Below are positions 8,128 through 16,141 of a DNA stretch of 37,395 nucleotides, in pieces. The DNA lies in assembly GCA_028873825.1 (NCBI GenBank), contig JAPPNM010000123.1, positions 1-37,395 on the forward strand, read 5' to 3'. Each line of letters starts with the position of its first letter. The first letter of the stretch is position 1. Below the pieces are notes generated by a model. That model saw only the letters and a program-made list of their open reading frames with translations. It did no database searches and was not told the DNA's origin. Position numbers and translations under genes: made by a program. Source of the stretch: Gemmatimonadota bacterium (GTDB lineage: Bacteria > Gemmatimonadota > Gemmatimonadetes > Longimicrobiales > Gaopeijiaceae).

Positions 8128-8360
8128 CGAACGAGAGCGGCCGAGGTAGGGATGAGTAAGCCCCTGCTGGGGGCGGAGGCATCATCCTCGCCGAATGGAC
8201 GGGGCGCTGACATGGCTGGATCGGCCAGTCCACCGACCAACTGCCCGAAACCGAGTTCGGGACCGAGGGCACGACGCCGACCCGCCGTCGGGGCAGATCC
8301 AGCCGCAACATCCAGGCCCGATTTCGTGCACGCCGTGCGTGAACGGGCGAACGCCAAGCG

Positions 8361-8975
8361 TCATGGTCCCCTCACCAGCAGACTCGTAGGGAAGAATCGG
8401 TTGTAGCCCCGCTCCGCCCCGGCCTGCTTCCTCCCGTAGCGCACCGCCACGGTCGAGTCCGTCGTCACCCTCAGCTTCTTCGGTGCGCCTCCCGCCATCG
8501 CCCAGCGCTGCCGCACCATCCTCCACAGCAGCGTGTCCAGCAGCGGGACCATGGCCTCGCCCGAACTCCTCAGCCAGCGCCCGAACATCGTCGGATGCGG
8601 CACCCGGACCCAGCCGAAGATCCGGCACACGCCCCGGCGGTCCAGCAGCCGCAGGTCGGTCATCACGCCGCCGCCGTAGCGCAGCAGCACGATCCACACC
8701 TCCGTCATCAGGCCCGGCCGGAAGAAGCCCTTCTCCCTCTTCGCCCTGCAGTCTATCCGGCCCGCCAGGGCGAACCGGTCGAACAGCGCGCGCACCAGCA
8801 CGAGCCCCCCGCCGTCGGTAAGGTTGCGGGCGTGTGGCGGACGCGCAGCGCCCGGCGGGAGCCTTGCACGCGGGGCCTGCTTCCGGTATTGTGGTTTCGC
8901 ACCGTCCGGGTGACCTCCGTTGCGGGTCGTTTTTCCTCGAAACTGCCCGCAATCTACGACCCCGGGCGGTGCCAC
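8361..8975 (-). pseudogene. IS1380-family transposase, N-terminal fragment
   Basis: The region around 8400-8825 reads like the N-terminal half of an IS1380 transposase: GGLVLVRALFDRF, EKGFFRPGLMTEVWIVLLRYGGGVMTDLRLLD, RIFGWVRVPHPTMFGRWLR and MVPLLDTLLWRMVRQRWAM. It then reaches the first catalytic Asp in VTTDSTVAVRYGRKQAGAERGYN. Similarity stops after GYN and the frame ends 13 codons later, so the remaining catalytic residues are missing. The ATG at 8975 is only the longest possible start; the first 40 or so residues do not look like the family. No terminal inverted repeats could be assigned. It is an inactive IS relic between the Rpn gene and the PD-(D/E)XK gene. Confidence 0.78.
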
Positions 8976-9041
8976 CCTACCCTCGGATCGCAGGATCCGG
9001 GGTTAGATTCGGACCCCAAGCGAACCTCGAACGGCGGGCAC

Positions 9042-10256
9042 ATGTACGGCCACCTTATTCAGCTGAGCGGCGACTTAACGGCGAGGACCACTTGGCGGGG
9101 CGTTGCTCCCGGTTCGGCAGGACGGGCGAACACCATCGACGAAGACCGCTTGCAGGACATCCTGTTCAAACACTCGGAGACTCTGCCCCTCGACGAAATC
9201 GACTCCGCATACGAAACGCCGGTCCCGGTCTGTAGGGAACTGGGGACGGGGGTGGGGTTCGTCGATGCGTTATACCTGACCCCGACCGGGAGGATCATTC
9301 TCGCCGAGTTCAAGCTCTGGAGGAATCCGAGTGCGCGCAGGGAGGTGATCGGCCAGATCCTCGACTACGCCCGTGTACTCGCGACGTGGAGCTACGACGA
9401 CCTGGAAAGAGAGGTCAGGAAACGCGTGAAGCGGTCGCCCTTCGAGATTGTTTCCGAGGCACATGGCGACATGCAGGAGCACATCTTCATCGATGCCGTC
9501 ACCCGCCGACTCAAACGAGGCGAGTTCCTGCTCCTGATAATCGGTGATGGAATCCGCGAAGGCGTTGAAGGCATCGTCTCCTACGTGCAGGGGCACAGTG
9601 GTCTCCGGTTCCATCTCGCGCTCGTCGAGGCAGCTGTCTTTGCTCGTGCAGACAGCGAAGACTTGATCATTCAGCCACGGGTCCTAGCAAGGACCAAACT
9701 CCTGCCCCGGACGATCCTCGTCCGCAAAACGGTGCCGGACGAAACCGACGACGATCCGGTCCAAGAGCATGAGCCAACCCCAGTCGAGGACGCGAACGAG
9801 CGGTTCTGGACGGTAGTGCTGGAGCACTTCGCTTTTGACGATCCCAAGCCCGTCGAACCTAAACCTACCAGATCCGCAATTGTTTGGGTGCCGGTCGAAG
9901 GATCGGGACACGGAGGCTGGGGACTCTCGTTCGGTGCCTATCTGAATCGCAACCAATCCAGCATCGGCGTCTATCTGACATGGCGGAAAGGCTATCCGGA
10001 GTGCGAGAGGATCTTTGGTGACATCGTGGACGCGCTGGACGGCAACGAGGAACGAGGAAGCGTACTCGACGGCTGTATGCGGTGGTCCAACGCCACGGGA
10101 CAGCCGCGGCTGGGCTTCCATCGCCGCACAGAGTTCGTAGACGGAGAGGACATCCGGGACTTTGAAGAAGCCGTCGAGTGGATGCGCGACCACTTCAATC
10201 GCCTCGTAACGGCTCTGCATCCAGAGTGTCGGCGGAGGCTGCGCATCAAAGGTTGA
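9042..10256 (+). CDS. PD-(D/E)XK nuclease-like protein, unrecognised family
   Basis: A 404-aa protein starting at ATG 9042 (weak ribosome site). Residues 30-110 look like a PD-(D/E)XK nuclease core: DEDRLQDILFKHSETLPL, then VGFVDALYLTPTGRIILAEFKLW with Asp75 and Glu89-x-Lys91, then Gln105 in EVIGQILDYA, an arrangement like DUF91/NucS-type or restriction-like nucleases. A middle region (about 110-240) is followed by a C-terminal domain beginning ERFWTVVLEHFAF and ending EAVEWMRDHFNRLV, loosely like DUF4268; this last is tentative. It stands alone on the plus strand among minus-strand accessory genes. Nuclease activity is inferred from the motif, and a defence role only from context. Confidence 0.72.
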   Translation: MYGHLIQLSGDLTARTTWRGVAPGSAGRANTIDEDRLQDILFKHSETLPLDEIDSAYETPVPVCRELGTGVGFVDALYLTPTGRIILAEFKLWRNPSARREVIGQILDYARVLATWSYDDLEREVRKRVKRSPFEIVSEAHGDMQEHIFIDAVTRRLKRGEFLLLIIGDGIREGVEGIVSYVQGHSGLRFHLALVEAAVFARADSEDLIIQPRVLARTKLLPRTILVRKTVPDETDDDPVQEHEPTPVEDANERFWTVVLEHFAFDDPKPVEPKPTRSAIVWVPVEGSGHGGWGLSFGAYLNRNQSSIGVYLTWRKGYPECERIFGDIVDALDGNEERGSVLDGCMRWSNATGQPRLGFHRRTEFVDGEDIRDFEEAVEWMRDHFNRLVTALHPECRRRLRIKG

Positions 10257-10366
10257 CGCGACCCGGGCACGGGAAAAGCGGGCGGGCGGCACCCTCACCC
10301 GCAGCGACAGCAACGTGATTCAGGGTCTTGTGAGCGACCTGATGTGGCGGCGCGCCCACCCCACGC

Positions 10367-10870
10367 TCACCAGTTGTACCTGGGTAGGAGTACGAGGACC
10401 GCCAACGTCTCCAGCGCCTTACCCTCCCGCTTATCGGCAACTGCCAAGTACTGAATGTCCATTTTCCTTACGCGGTGGCGCAACCTCCAGAACTCGTTGC
10501 GGAACGCTTCGTCTGCGTAGACTCTCTTCCGAGGCGTCTGGGACGGCAGACCTACAATCTCCATAGCAATCCGCTCTGCTAGTATGGCACCCGAGTTTTC
10601 GCGCGGCCGGTTGGGTGGAACGGGGAGGTGTTGTCCGATCCTCTTTCGGAGACGGTTCTGCTTCCCGAAGGAGACCCCGGTGTAGAGGCATCCCGTATCC
10701 TTCTCGCTGATCAGGTAGATGCCCGTCGTGTTCGGCACCACCCGGAGGTACTCGTCAACGCGGCACGGCTCCATCGCCAGTAGTTCGCTCAACCGAGAAA
10801 CGAGGAGTGCTCCCGCCCGCTCCAGCTGCTTCCTCGCGACCCGGCACGAGAACCCAAGTACTTCGTCCAT
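10367..10870 (-). CDS. GIY-YIG nuclease-domain protein
   Basis: A 167-aa protein whose centre is a GIY-YIG fold: TGIYLISEKDTGCLYTGVS supplies the GIY and a YTG variant of YIG, and RLRKRIGQHL the catalytic arginine helix. The end, ALETLAVLVLLPRYNW, has the Glu and Asn expected at the family C-terminus. Residues 1-45 form a helical lead-in and no further DNA-binding domain is visible, so this is a stand-alone module. ATG 10870 is preceded by GAGGT. It follows the hicB-like gene on the same strand by 60 bases. Related proteins act in repair, restriction or homing; nothing here selects among these. Confidence 0.72.
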   Translation of the reverse strand: MDEVLGFSCRVARKQLERAGALLVSRLSELLAMEPCRVDEYLRVVPNTTGIYLISEKDTGCLYTGVSFGKQNRLRKRIGQHLPVPPNRPRENSGAILAERIAMEIVGLPSQTPRKRVYADEAFRNEFWRLRHRVRKMDIQYLAVADKREGKALETLAVLVLLPRYNW

Positions 10871-10930
10871 AGGCTATCACCTCTGCTCTTCCAGGATCTG
10901 GATGTTGATCAAATCAAGTATACGCGCAGT

Positions 10931-11152
10931 CTAGCCAATCGCCACCTCGATCTGCGTCACGTAGACCTCGCTACGAAGCCGCCGGTCGACTTCGTCGGCG
11001 GGCGCGGCTTCGAAGAACAGAGCGAGGGCTTCGTCAAGGGCGTCACGCGCTTCGACCACGGTCTCGCCCTGGCTCGCGACATCCAACTCCGGGCATAGGG
11101 CCACGTAGCCGTCGCCGTCGCGTTCCACGATCGCAGTCAGGCGTCTCGTCAT
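10931..11152 (-). CDS. Solitary HicB-family antitoxin
   Basis: A 73-aa protein, MTRRLTAIVERDGDGYVALCPELDVASQGET-, of the HicB partial RNase H-like type, followed by VEARDALDEALALFFE. ATG 11152 has GAGGAG seven bases upstream. HicB normally neutralises the HicA mRNA interferase, but no HicA-like frame (double-stranded RNA-binding fold with a catalytic His) occurs on either side: the GIY-YIG gene follows after 60 bases and a broken Rpn gene precedes it. HicB-like proteins without HicA are common, so it may be an orphan regulator or the remainder of a lost pair. Confidence 0.82.
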   Translation of the reverse strand: MTRRLTAIVERDGDGYVALCPELDVASQGETVVEARDALDEALALFFEAAPADEVDRRLRSEVYVTQIEVAIG

Positions 11153-11163
11153 TCGTTGTCTCC

Positions 11164-11715
11164 TCAACCAGAGTCGACACGGAATCCGGGGTCAATGAGC
11201 GGTTCGCCAGGACCAGAGCGTCCGGCCGCACTCGGACCCTGGGGTCCCGTTGCCTGCATGTCGGGCGGCATCCGGCCCACTACCCGATACGCGTCGGGAG
11301 CGGAGTCCCTGAACAGGTCGCGCAGGCGTGTCGCGGCGTTCCAGCGCCTGCCTCCGTGGTGAAGGACAAGGGCCACCACGGCCAGCTCCCGGTCTCCGCG
11401 CCCGAGTTCCTTGTCGTGCTGGAGCAAGCTCTGGGCCGCCAGACAGCCGTAGACGGTCGTCCGGAGAGCCATGTGCCGCTCCGGCCTTCCCTGGAACTCC
11501 GCCAGCAGCACCAGATCCGTTGACCCGTCCGTCGTACGAACTCGCCACATCGTGTCGGGGTAGCGCCGCCGCAGCTGCTCGTCGATGAGCTCCGTGGCCA
11601 GTGGCTGGAGCGTAGAGAAGTCGACCCTGTCGGCCCATTCGGGGACGTGACGGCGGATGAGGAGCGTGATCATCCGCGGATCGGAGAAGATCCTCTTGAA
11701 CGCGGCGTCGTCCAT
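11164..11715 (-). pseudogene. Truncated Rpn-family nuclease (copy B)
   Basis: From ATG 11715 the frame is closely similar to copy A at 7222-8127: MDDAAFKRIFSDPRMITLLIRRHVPEW, TTDGSTDLVLLAEFQGRPERHMALRT and DLFRDSAPDAYRVVGRM. Near base 11235 the similarity ends, and 23 unrelated residues lead to a stop next to hicB. The C-terminal half is missing. The upstream flank is also shared with copy A: both have GACGGGGCGCTGACATG followed by a similar CTGGATCGG/CCGGATGGG block (about 8200-8222 and 11797-11820), so the duplicated unit includes its 5' flank. The D...E-x-Q core remains, but the product is probably inactive. Confidence 0.8.
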
Positions 11716-11847
11716 CGATGAGACCGGCCCGAGTCGGAATTCGGAATGAGTTGGTCCTGCGGGGCGTCGGACCACCATCGTCGCGGAGCCGACGGGGCGC
11801 TGACATGACCGGATGGGCCTTTGTGCGAACGCCCGCCGCGGTCGCCG

Positions 11848-11928
11848 TCACCTGTGCGGTGCCCGAGCGCCGTGGCTTCGATCAATCCTGACGGCGGCCA
11901 GCCGCTCACGGAGCTGCTCGGGAGTCAC
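11848..11928 (-). pseudogene. Relic of the HNH restriction gene 5' end
   Basis: Twenty-six codons from GTG 11928 read VTPEQLRERLAAVRIDRSHG then ARAPHR and stop. This matches the first residues of the HNH nuclease at 7090 (VTPDQFLDRLAAVRIDRSHG then GRAPHK). The upstream CTAGAGGTC is also shared. The match breaks where the duplicated flank of Rpn copy B begins. It records a second, now deleted copy of the phosphorothioate-dependent nuclease. Confidence 0.75.
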
Positions 11929-11954
11929 GGCCGACCTCTAGTTTTTCCGTCCCC

Positions 11955-12530
11955 TCACCAGTCCCCCTCCCCCAGCAGCCTGTCGACCGCCCGGGGGCTG
12001 AACTCCTCGGGATCGAAGTGCTCGCCGATCCACTCCTTCATGTGCTCGTGGTCCCGCGCGTTCGGATCCCCCAGGCTTTCGAGCATCTCGTAGTAGCCCC
12101 ACACTCCCCCGCAGTCCTCGGGCGGACACCGCCGCCGGCCGCCGACGCAGGCGGGCAGCCGCACGGAGCGGTCGTAGGGGAGGATCTTCTGCAGCGTGAC
12201 CTTGTGCTCCCAACTGTCGCCGAAGTCGTACATGTAGGTGATCCAGTCCTTTTCGTGCGTCAGGAGGTGGTGGACCCGGTATTTCCTCTCGTCGAGGTCC
12301 CGGGGCGTCCCCGGCATCCTGAAGCCGTCGTCCCACGGATTGGGGATGCTGAAGCGCTGGTCGCCCTTGCGGAACACATGGAGGTGGCAGTCCTCCCACC
12401 CCATGACCGTTTGGATGAGATGGTGCAGGACGTCGAGATACATCGACGGCGGGACGAGGACGCGGCGCCAGATCGAAGGCTTCGTTCGCAGCAGGACGAT
12501 TCGCAGCTGGTAGGTGACTCGTGGAGGCAT
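11955..12530 (-). CDS. Plasmid pRiA4b ORF-3 family protein
   Basis: A 191-aa protein with the full signature of the pRiA4b ORF-3 family: YQLRIVLLRTKPSIWRRVLVP, LDVLHHLIQTVMGWEDCHLHVF, the YMYDFGDSWEHKVTLQKIL block and PACVGGRRRCPPEDCGGVWGYYEML with its cysteines, then DPEEFSPRAVDRLL. The length is normal. ATG 12530 opens directly on the conserved start. The family is widespread on plasmids and in chromosomal accessory regions and has no established biochemical role; the Cys cluster might bind metal. It lies between the HNH relic and the decayed VapBC-like pair. Confidence 0.92.
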   Translation of the reverse strand: MPPRVTYQLRIVLLRTKPSIWRRVLVPPSMYLDVLHHLIQTVMGWEDCHLHVFRKGDQRFSIPNPWDDGFRMPGTPRDLDERKYRVHHLLTHEKDWITYMYDFGDSWEHKVTLQKILPYDRSVRLPACVGGRRRCPPEDCGGVWGYYEMLESLGDPNARDHEHMKEWIGEHFDPEEFSPRAVDRLLGEGDW

Positions 12531-12668
12531 GATGGCAGGGCGCGTGACGGCTGTGCGTACGGGATCGGGTCGCCGAAAGGTATCCGGGGCCGGGGGCGGG
12601 CGTCCAGCAACTCGACGATGCTCCGGAACGAGTCTTCCTCCGGCGCCGCTGCGGCGGCCACGAGACCT

Positions 12669-12884
12669 CTATTGCGGAATCGCTCGGGTCCGCTCGATCA
12701 CGATTGCGCGATCATCCCCTGCCAGTCGCCAACGATCCCCGCAGGCGCCCGCTCGCCTCAGGCGCCCGGTACGGGAACGCGCGAGGTGAACGATCCACTC
12801 GTCGGCCCGAGCCTGCTTGGCCGGATCGCTGCCGTCGTGACGGTAGACGAAGACGTTCGTGTCAACGAAGACGAGCGCGGTCAT
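12669..12884 (-). pseudogene. Truncated PIN-domain (VapC-like) toxin
   Basis: The frame begins MTALVFVDTNVFVYRHDGSD, the beta1 strand and first acidic residue of a PIN-domain ribonuclease, and continues through KQARADEWIVHLARSRTGRL. It then changes to unrelated residues and stops at 71 aa. The remaining PIN acidic residues are absent, so it should be inactive. It overlaps the antitoxin-like gene upstream by 23 bases, the usual order of vapBC operons. A 10-bp direct repeat, CAGGCGCCCG, at 12742-12751 and 12759-12768 lies in the aberrant tail and might relate to the deletion. Confidence 0.68.
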
Positions 12885-13059
12885 ACAGTTGCTCCCGGGA
12901 TGGCCGGCGCCCGTCCGGCCAGTCGATCCGGCGAGGCTTTCGGGCCAGATACCGCTTCATGGCGGTCTCGTACTCGTCCTCCCGGCGCCGCCTCCGTTCC
13001 AGGAGTTCGCGGATCCACCCGGAAGGGAACCTGACGCCCAGGAACGATCGGCCGGCCAC
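12862..13059 (-). CDS. VapB-like antitoxin of the decayed PIN toxin
   Basis: A 65-aa basic protein from GTG 13059. Its C-terminal part, YETAMKRYLARKPRRIDWP then SREQLYDRARLR, resembles the toxin-binding tail of short antitoxins preceding PIN toxins; the N-terminus (MAGRSFLGVRFPSGWIRELL) could be a short DNA-binding segment. The identification rests mainly on the 23-base overlap with the PIN-domain fragment downstream. No further gene lies between here and 13263 (204 bases). Confidence 0.5.
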   Translation of the reverse strand: MAGRSFLGVRFPSGWIRELLERRRRREDEYETAMKRYLARKPRRIDWPDGRRPSREQLYDRARLR

Positions 13060-13263
13060 GGTGTACTATGTCAGACGATCTCGGTGCGCCGTGCAACACC
13101 GGATCCCGAAGTCTACAAGGCAGGGAGCAGGAGTGAGGATGGCGGTACGCGTCGACGACCGCGGGGGATGCCTTGACCGAGGCCGAGGCCGTTGCGCCAT
13201 CGATTTGGCCGGCCGGGATTGCGATCGGGCGGTAAGGTAACCGGAGACCCGGAGGAGGGGAGA

Positions 13264-14265
13264 ATGAACAGGGCGGTAACGATGGCACTGCTTGTGGCAG
13301 TGGCCTGCGGCGATGGGACGGAACCGGAGGCGCCGTACCCCGTGACGGTCGCGGTCTCGCCGGAGACCTTGGACTTCGCGAAGCTCGGGGAGGAACTCCG
13401 CTTGACCGCTACGGTCAAGGACCAGAACGGCAATGCCATGGACACCGTGCATGTCCAGTGGTCCAGCGAAGACGCAGCGGTGGCGTCGGTCAACTCAACG
13501 GGTCTTGTCAGCGCCCAGGGGAGCGGCGAGACCAGGGTCCTCGCCGCAGTCGGGAACATCTCCGGTGCGGCGGCCATTACGGTGAGTCTGGGCCAGCGGG
13601 ATGTACTCATGAAGCTCTTCGAGAGCCTGAACGGAGACGATTGGAACAGGAAGCGCAACTGGGGAACCGAAACCGCACTCGGCACATGGGCCGGCGTGAC
13701 GACGGACGAAGACGGCAACGTTGCGTACCTGGCCCTCGCGCGCAACAACCTGAGCGGGGAGATCCCGGCCGAAGTCGGGCTCTTGAAGCACTTGCGGGGC
13801 CTCGACCTGGGTTTCAACGACAACGTCAGGGGGACCATACCGCCCGAAATCGGCGAGCTGGAGAACCTGACGGCACTGCAGTTGCACCATAACGCCCTGA
13901 CCGGCGGAATTCCGCGCGAGATCCTGCAACTGAGCCGACTCGATACCCTGGACCTCCACTACAATGAACTGTCCGGGACTCTGCCGGAATGGCTTGGAGA
14001 CCTGCCAGCAGTCGGATACCTCAGTCTGTGGGGCAACGATTTCACGGGCTCTCTGCCGGCCTCGCTGGGCAATCTGGCATCCTTGGAGGATCTCTACGTC
14101 AACACTCTGGAGCTGAGTGGCCCGCTGCCGCGAAGCCTGATGAACCTGTACCTTAACACGTTCTACTGGTATTGGACCGACCTCTGTTCGCCACCCGACG
14201 ACGAGTTCCAGGCTTGGCTCGAATCCATCCGCTACCACGAGGGGGGTAGTGTCTGCGATCAATGA
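13264..14265 (+). CDS. Lipoprotein with bacterial Ig-like domain and leucine-rich repeats (LRR-2)
   Basis: A 333-aa protein. ATG 13264 is preceded by GGAGGAGGGGA. A short signal, MNRAVTMALLVAVAC, ends in a lipobox cysteine (Cys15). Residues about 27-115 form a BIG2-type Ig-like domain (VTVAVSPETLDFAKLGEELRL then WSSEDAAVASVNSTGLVSAQG). Next come an LRR cap (QRDVLMKLFESLNGDDWN, RNWGT, WAGVTTDEDGNV), about six plant-type repeats and the end block LNTFYWYWTDLCSPPDDEFQAWL. The caps are shared with LRR-1 (4468-5250), which lacks the Ig-like domain. It converges on the M28 peptidase gene, 18 bases away. Function unknown; surface adhesion or recognition is plausible. Confidence 0.9.
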   Translation: MNRAVTMALLVAVACGDGTEPEAPYPVTVAVSPETLDFAKLGEELRLTATVKDQNGNAMDTVHVQWSSEDAAVASVNSTGLVSAQGSGETRVLAAVGNISGAAAITVSLGQRDVLMKLFESLNGDDWNRKRNWGTETALGTWAGVTTDEDGNVAYLALARNNLSGEIPAEVGLLKHLRGLDLGFNDNVRGTIPPEIGELENLTALQLHHNALTGGIPREILQLSRLDTLDLHYNELSGTLPEWLGDLPAVGYLSLWGNDFTGSLPASLGNLASLEDLYVNTLELSGPLPRSLMNLYLNTFYWYWTDLCSPPDDEFQAWLESIRYHEGGSVCDQ

Positions 14266-14283
14266 CCGGTGCGCTCCGGCCCC

Positions 14284-16137
14284 TCACCCCCCGCGCCCCT
14301 CCAGCACCACCTCGAACACCAGCCGCTTCCCGTCCCTGAGCACCACGACCTCCACCTCGTCGCCCGGCTCGAACTCCCCCAACGCGTACATGTACCCGTA
14401 GACGTCCTCCACGTCGTGCGGGCCGAACTTCACGACGATGTCGCCACCCTTCAGCCCCGCCTTCGCCGCCGGGCTCCCGTCCCGCACCCCGGTGATCGCC
14501 ATTCCGCCCGACTCGCGCGAATAGTCGGGAATCGTGCCCACGCGCACCCGGAAACCGCGCCGCACGACGCTCCTCCCGGTCCCCACCCCGTGCGGACTCC
14601 CCACCCTCTCGACGGGCGTCAGCGCGGCCAGCCCGGCCGCGGGAACCACCTCGCGGGCCACCGCCGTCACCAGCTCGGTCACCCGCGCCATCCCCTCGGC
14701 GTTCACCAGCTCCCAGTCGTCCTCCACGCGATGATACTCCGGGTGCGTGTTGGAGAAGAAGTGCAGCACCGGGATGCCCCGCGCCCAGAAGGAGCTGTGA
14801 TCCGAGGCGCCGAAGCCGTCGCTGTTGAAGCGGAGGTCAAGGGGGGCCGGGACTTCGTCGTTGGCGCGCGCGAGGATGTCGGTCCATTCCTCGGCCGTGC
14901 CTGTTCCGAAGACGGTGAGACGGGCGTCCGTCACCCGTCCGACCATGTCGAGGTTGAGCATGGCGACCGTGCCTTCGAGGGGGCGGAGGGGCGACTCGAC
15001 GTAGTGGGCCGATCCCCACAGGCCCCGCTCCTCGCCGGTGAAGGCTATGAATAGCACGTCCTGCGCCAGCGGCGGGCCCTCGGCAAGGCGGCGCGCCGCT
15101 TCGATGAGCACCGCGGTACCCGACGCGTTGTCGTCGGCGCCGTTGTGGACCTCGCCGACCGCGTCGGGCGAAAGAGAACCCGCGCCGCCGAAGCCCAGAT
15201 GGTCGTAGTGGGCGCCGATCACGAGGGTCTGGCCGCCGCGCGGATCGGCGCCGGGAAGGAGGGCGGCGACGTTGCGCGCCTCGCGCCGCACCGGCTCGAC
15301 GGCGGTGGCAACGGTGGCCGTGGCGCCCGCGCCGGCAGCCGTGCGGACACGGCCGGCGGCGTCGCCCCGCACGGCGATCACGGGGATGGCGAGGCCGGCG
15401 CGCCGTTCGGCGTCGAGCGAGGGGAGCGGATCGGACGGGCCGAGGAGCACGATCAGGGCGGCCGCGCCCATCGCCGCCGCGCTCGAGGCGGCCCGGTGCG
15501 CATCAACGGGAGCCGCGTGGGGGTGGGGCGCCGTGCCTTCGACCACCAGGACCCTGCCCGCCAGCTCCGCGTGTGCGGCGTCGCCGGCCTGTGCTCCGGT
15601 TAGCGCCGGGACGAGGATCATCGGGGCCCCGGCGCGGGTCGAGGCCGAGAAGCCGTAGGGTATCCAGTCGTCGCCGAGCGCAAAGCCGGCGGGGGTGTCG
15701 TCACCGCGTGCGGATTCGGAGGGAGAATCGCCGCTCACCGCGAACTCGTTGTCTTCCCCCAGGGCGCTGCCGGTACGCACCGTCCAGGCCTGAAAGAAGC
15801 CGTCCGCGTCGCCCGCCGGACGGAGGCCGAGCGCGTGAAACCGCGCCGCGACGTAGTCGCCCGCGCAGCGTTCCCCGCGGGTGGCGACCGCCCGGCCCTC
15901 GAGGAGGTCGTCCGCGAGGTAGCGGACGTGAGCGATCTCGCCCTCCAGCCCGCCGACAAGCGACGCCGGATCGGGACACCGCCACTGCGACTGCCGCGCT
16001 TCGGCCGGAGGCGGAGCGGCGAACGATCCGAGGACCGTGACCGCCCAAAGGCCGGCGTGCGGAAAGACACGGCGAGTTCGGCGCTCCGAACCGGCCCGGT
16101 TGCGTCGCGCGTCGACCGCGGCGGGGCCTCCCGGCAC
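14284..16137 (-). CDS. Secreted M28-family metallopeptidase with PDZ domain
   Basis: A 617-aa exported zinc aminopeptidase-type protein. The GTG start at 16137 follows the upstream stop by 4 bases and leads into a signal sequence (GLWAVTVLGSFAAPPPAEA). Next comes a PA-like insert (about 150-300: GRVLVVEGTAPHPHAAPVD, MGAAALIVLLG) and then the M28 core with all metal ligands: GAHYDHLG, NGADDNASGTA, FTGEERGLWG, LNLDMVGR and SDHSSFW. The C-terminus is a PDZ domain (GGMAITGVRDGSPAAKAGLKGGDIVVKFG). Such enzymes trim peptides outside the cytoplasm. It is the last gene of the yggS-to-M28 operon. Confidence 0.93.
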   Translation of the reverse strand: MPGGPAAVDARRNRAGSERRTRRVFPHAGLWAVTVLGSFAAPPPAEARQSQWRCPDPASLVGGLEGEIAHVRYLADDLLEGRAVATRGERCAGDYVAARFHALGLRPAGDADGFFQAWTVRTGSALGEDNEFAVSGDSPSESARGDDTPAGFALGDDWIPYGFSASTRAGAPMILVPALTGAQAGDAAHAELAGRVLVVEGTAPHPHAAPVDAHRAASSAAAMGAAALIVLLGPSDPLPSLDAERRAGLAIPVIAVRGDAAGRVRTAAGAGATATVATAVEPVRREARNVAALLPGADPRGGQTLVIGAHYDHLGFGGAGSLSPDAVGEVHNGADDNASGTAVLIEAARRLAEGPPLAQDVLFIAFTGEERGLWGSAHYVESPLRPLEGTVAMLNLDMVGRVTDARLTVFGTGTAEEWTDILARANDEVPAPLDLRFNSDGFGASDHSSFWARGIPVLHFFSNTHPEYHRVEDDWELVNAEGMARVTELVTAVAREVVPAAGLAALTPVERVGSPHGVGTGRSVVRRGFRVRVGTIPDYSRESGGMAITGVRDGSPAAKAGLKGGDIVVKFGPHDVEDVYGYMYALGEFEPGDEVEVVVLRDGKRLVFEVVLEGRGG

Positions 16138-16141
16138 GCGG

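Noticed and set aside
12742-12768. CAGGCGCCCG direct repeat as a target-site duplication
   Set aside because: No element lies between the copies, only a 7-base spacer; noted only as a possible deletion scar.
12018-13034. Long plus-strand frame opposite the pRiA4b ORF-3 and PIN genes
   Set aside because: Antisense to a clearly recognisable family protein and lacking any domain.
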